In this document: one piece after another, positions 62,001-64,000 of the stretch
Layout of the letters: each line of letters begins with the position of its first letter
Numbering within the stretch: the stretch's first letter is position 1
Source: Callaeas wilsoni
Taxonomy: Eukaryota > Chordata > Aves > Passeriformes > Callaeidae
NCBI GenBank assembly: GCA_013398955.1
Contig: VWPU01011632.1
Coordinates: 62,001-126,000 of the forward strand
Direction: 5' to 3'
Length of the DNA stretch: 64,000 nucleotides
Translations under genes and position numbers: made by a program
The notes under the pieces: generated by a model
The model's database searches: none
What the model was told of the DNA's origin: nothing
The model's input: the letters and a program-made list of their open reading frames with translations, nothing else

Positions 62001-64000
62001 GGTTTTATTCTCTATAGCTGTACTTATAAGCAATTTTACTCTTCCTTGGTTTCTCTGTATTATAATAAAATAATAACATAGGTGCAAATATCATATGTAA
62101 ATGTATTTATAGTGAGGATAACTATTTTTGCCACTGGAAAGATTATGAAGTGTATAGACATTGAAATATAGGACCTGGAAAGGAGGTAAAAATCTTTCAG
62201 ATTCCTGTGTGGTGAAATAATGAATTTTGAGACCTTATTTTGCAGTGCAGCAATATTAGAGGTCATGGAAAATAAAAGTAGTTTAAACAATTCAGTATTT
62301 ACTTTGCATTCTCCTCATAAAACAGACTTAAATCTAGGCACATATTACTGAAAATCATAAATTTGATCAGACACTTGTGAACACATGTTTATATTCAGCT
62401 CTGGTTGATTTTGACTTCATGTTTCTTCTGGCTATCTATCCTGGCCCAAAACCTAGCTCATGCTGTTGGAAAAGAACTGTGGCCATAAATCGGTGTGGGT
62501 GTGAGCAGCAATAAATACAGCCCTTCTCTCCTGTCCTCTATAAAACAGTAGGTGTGAAACAAGCCATTAGTTCACACTTATAATTCTGGGAAAGCAACTG
62601 TACATTTGTCATGCAAATTCACATCCTTCCTTTCACAAATTAGTCATTCCCTTAAAATGAGCTTAATTATCTTGCTTGATCGCATGTGTACTAACATAGG
62701 CTCTTCCTTTTTATTGGATTGACAGTTTAATGCTTCTGAACCCACCTGTTCCTACAGGATTTGCACAGGATCTTTCACAGTCCATTCCTACCTAGAGTTC
62801 AGCTAAGCCACAGATAATCCTTTTGCCTTAAGGTGAGGTAGCAAGTTAAGGGTGATTCAGTGACCTTTGGCATCTCTTTCTAAGCAGCTGAAGTTGAAGG
62901 ATGAACTCCACACACAACCTCATCTCTGATGACTCTCTCTCTAAATAAAATGAAAAAAATAAAGGAAGAAAAAACTCATCACTTAAGTTGCAATTCAGAG
63001 ACCAATTTTTGCTTCTGCCATTCTTATTGCAGGCAAAGAAGGCAATGCAACTGGATAGTTGTGTCATCCTCCTGTGAAAAAACATCCTCAAGCTGCCCCT
63101 ACAAGGGAGATGTCCCTGCAGGAGGCATGGTTTGTGTCTGAGGAGTACGGAATTGCAGGTAGGCTGGAACTGAGGTGAGTTGATCTATGACTACACTGCC
63201 TCTGCCACTCACAAATCCTGTCTTTCAATGGCAGTGCAGTTAATGGCTGGCTGAGTCTGCTGAGTGAACTTCTAGAGGTGCAGAATTTCATCCCCCTTCT
63301 AACCAGCAGTGCCTTGAGATGAGACGTCTGTAGCAGGTAAGACCTTATCTCTTCACACATTTAAAACAGCTTGTTGCTTAATGCTGTTTGATTCCTCTGT
63401 ATCCCTTCTGTTGGGTCTGCTCTGTTTATGCCGTGTGGAGGCAGAAGAACACTCTAGTTAATTGTGATGAGATCAGAAATGCAGCTGAAAAATGAGCAAT
63501 AGCAACAGCAAGATAAAATCCTTTTATTTGGCATCTGCCAAAAAAAGAGAGAAAAATAAAGAAAACTGGAAAGAGGAAAAAATTGTGCATTATACCTTTT
63601 ATGGTTCTGAGCTGCAGAAGGCAATCATAAATATAGCAGAGCTACTTGGAAATGTTTAAGTAGCTGTTTGCTGACTGTATGTAGATCTGGAAAGAATAAA
63701 CATCATGAATTGTGGAATTTAGTTAGCCTACTTTCACTAGAAATAAATCTGAGGCATTAATTTCCAATCAATGTGATCCAAAGTCCAAGCATGTTTAGAT
63801 TCAGAATGAATGATTTCTATCTTTCTCTAATTGGAGTCTCATAGAAGACTGTATGCTGAAGCGAGCTAAATCTGACTTTTTCCCTATGTAGAAGTCACAC
63901 AGAATATAATTTAAAGCACTTACTTTCAGCACCAAAACTCCATTTGCTAAAAGACTTGGCATTTGTAGCATGGAGTTCATCAAAGAAGCTGACTCAGCTT
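53017..64000. other. Intergenic DNA to the window end
   Basis: No recognised gene. A GC-richer block at about 57620-57960 gives a 150-codon frame of unknown origin, rich in ccaggtccag/ggtcaag words that feel repeat-derived. Around 54770-54890 is another GC-rich island. A near-NF1 palindrome lies at 63527-63542. The rest is AT-rich unique-looking DNA. Confidence 0.5.

Overview
This window is vertebrate nuclear DNA, most likely from a bird. It is mostly non-coding and AT-leaning, with scattered GC-richer blocks and few CpGs. Its interspersed repeats fit an avian genome: CR1 LINE fragments, old MIR/CORE-SINE fragments, and two endogenous-retrovirus LTRs of kinds common in neoavian birds. Species cannot be fixed from the sequence; a neoavian (perhaps passerine) bird is my best inference. 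One assembly gap of 297 N lies at 19756-20052.

I can support one protein-coding gene: KCNE4, on the + strand, with an intact single-exon reading frame at 12952-13443 (163 aa). It encodes a single-pass accessory (beta) subunit of voltage-gated potassium channels. A splice acceptor sits 27 bases before the ATG. A plausible upstream non-coding exon lies at 12281-12498. A 3' UTR of about 2 kb ends at a poly(A) signal at 15456-15461, preceded by two Pumilio-type UGUAUAUA motifs. Parts of the 3' UTR look like very old amniote repeats.

Layout. 1-12280: non-coding DNA upstream of KCNE4, with a CpG-richer edge at 1-140. 12281-15480: KCNE4. 15500-64000: about 48 kb with no recognisable gene. In human, KCNE4 is followed by a large gene desert before SCG2, and this stretch fits that picture by inference. 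It holds MIR fragments (18838-19032, 29748-29795, 52886-53016), an ERVL-like LTR broken by the gap (about 19371-20719), CR1 pieces (31690-31803, 37408-37830, 42745-43110), a complete solo LTR with a 5-bp target-site duplication (37887-38551), three short tandem duplications (25085-25228, 25772-25871, 33101-33216), and homopolymer and simple repeats.

I found no operon, CRISPR array, RNA gene or clearly novel system. The more interesting points are the translation-start architecture of KCNE4, the ancient repeats and Pumilio sites in its 3' UTR, the cleanly delimited solo LTR beside a CR1, and a few compact CpG or palindromic motif clusters in the desert that could be tested as regulatory elements.
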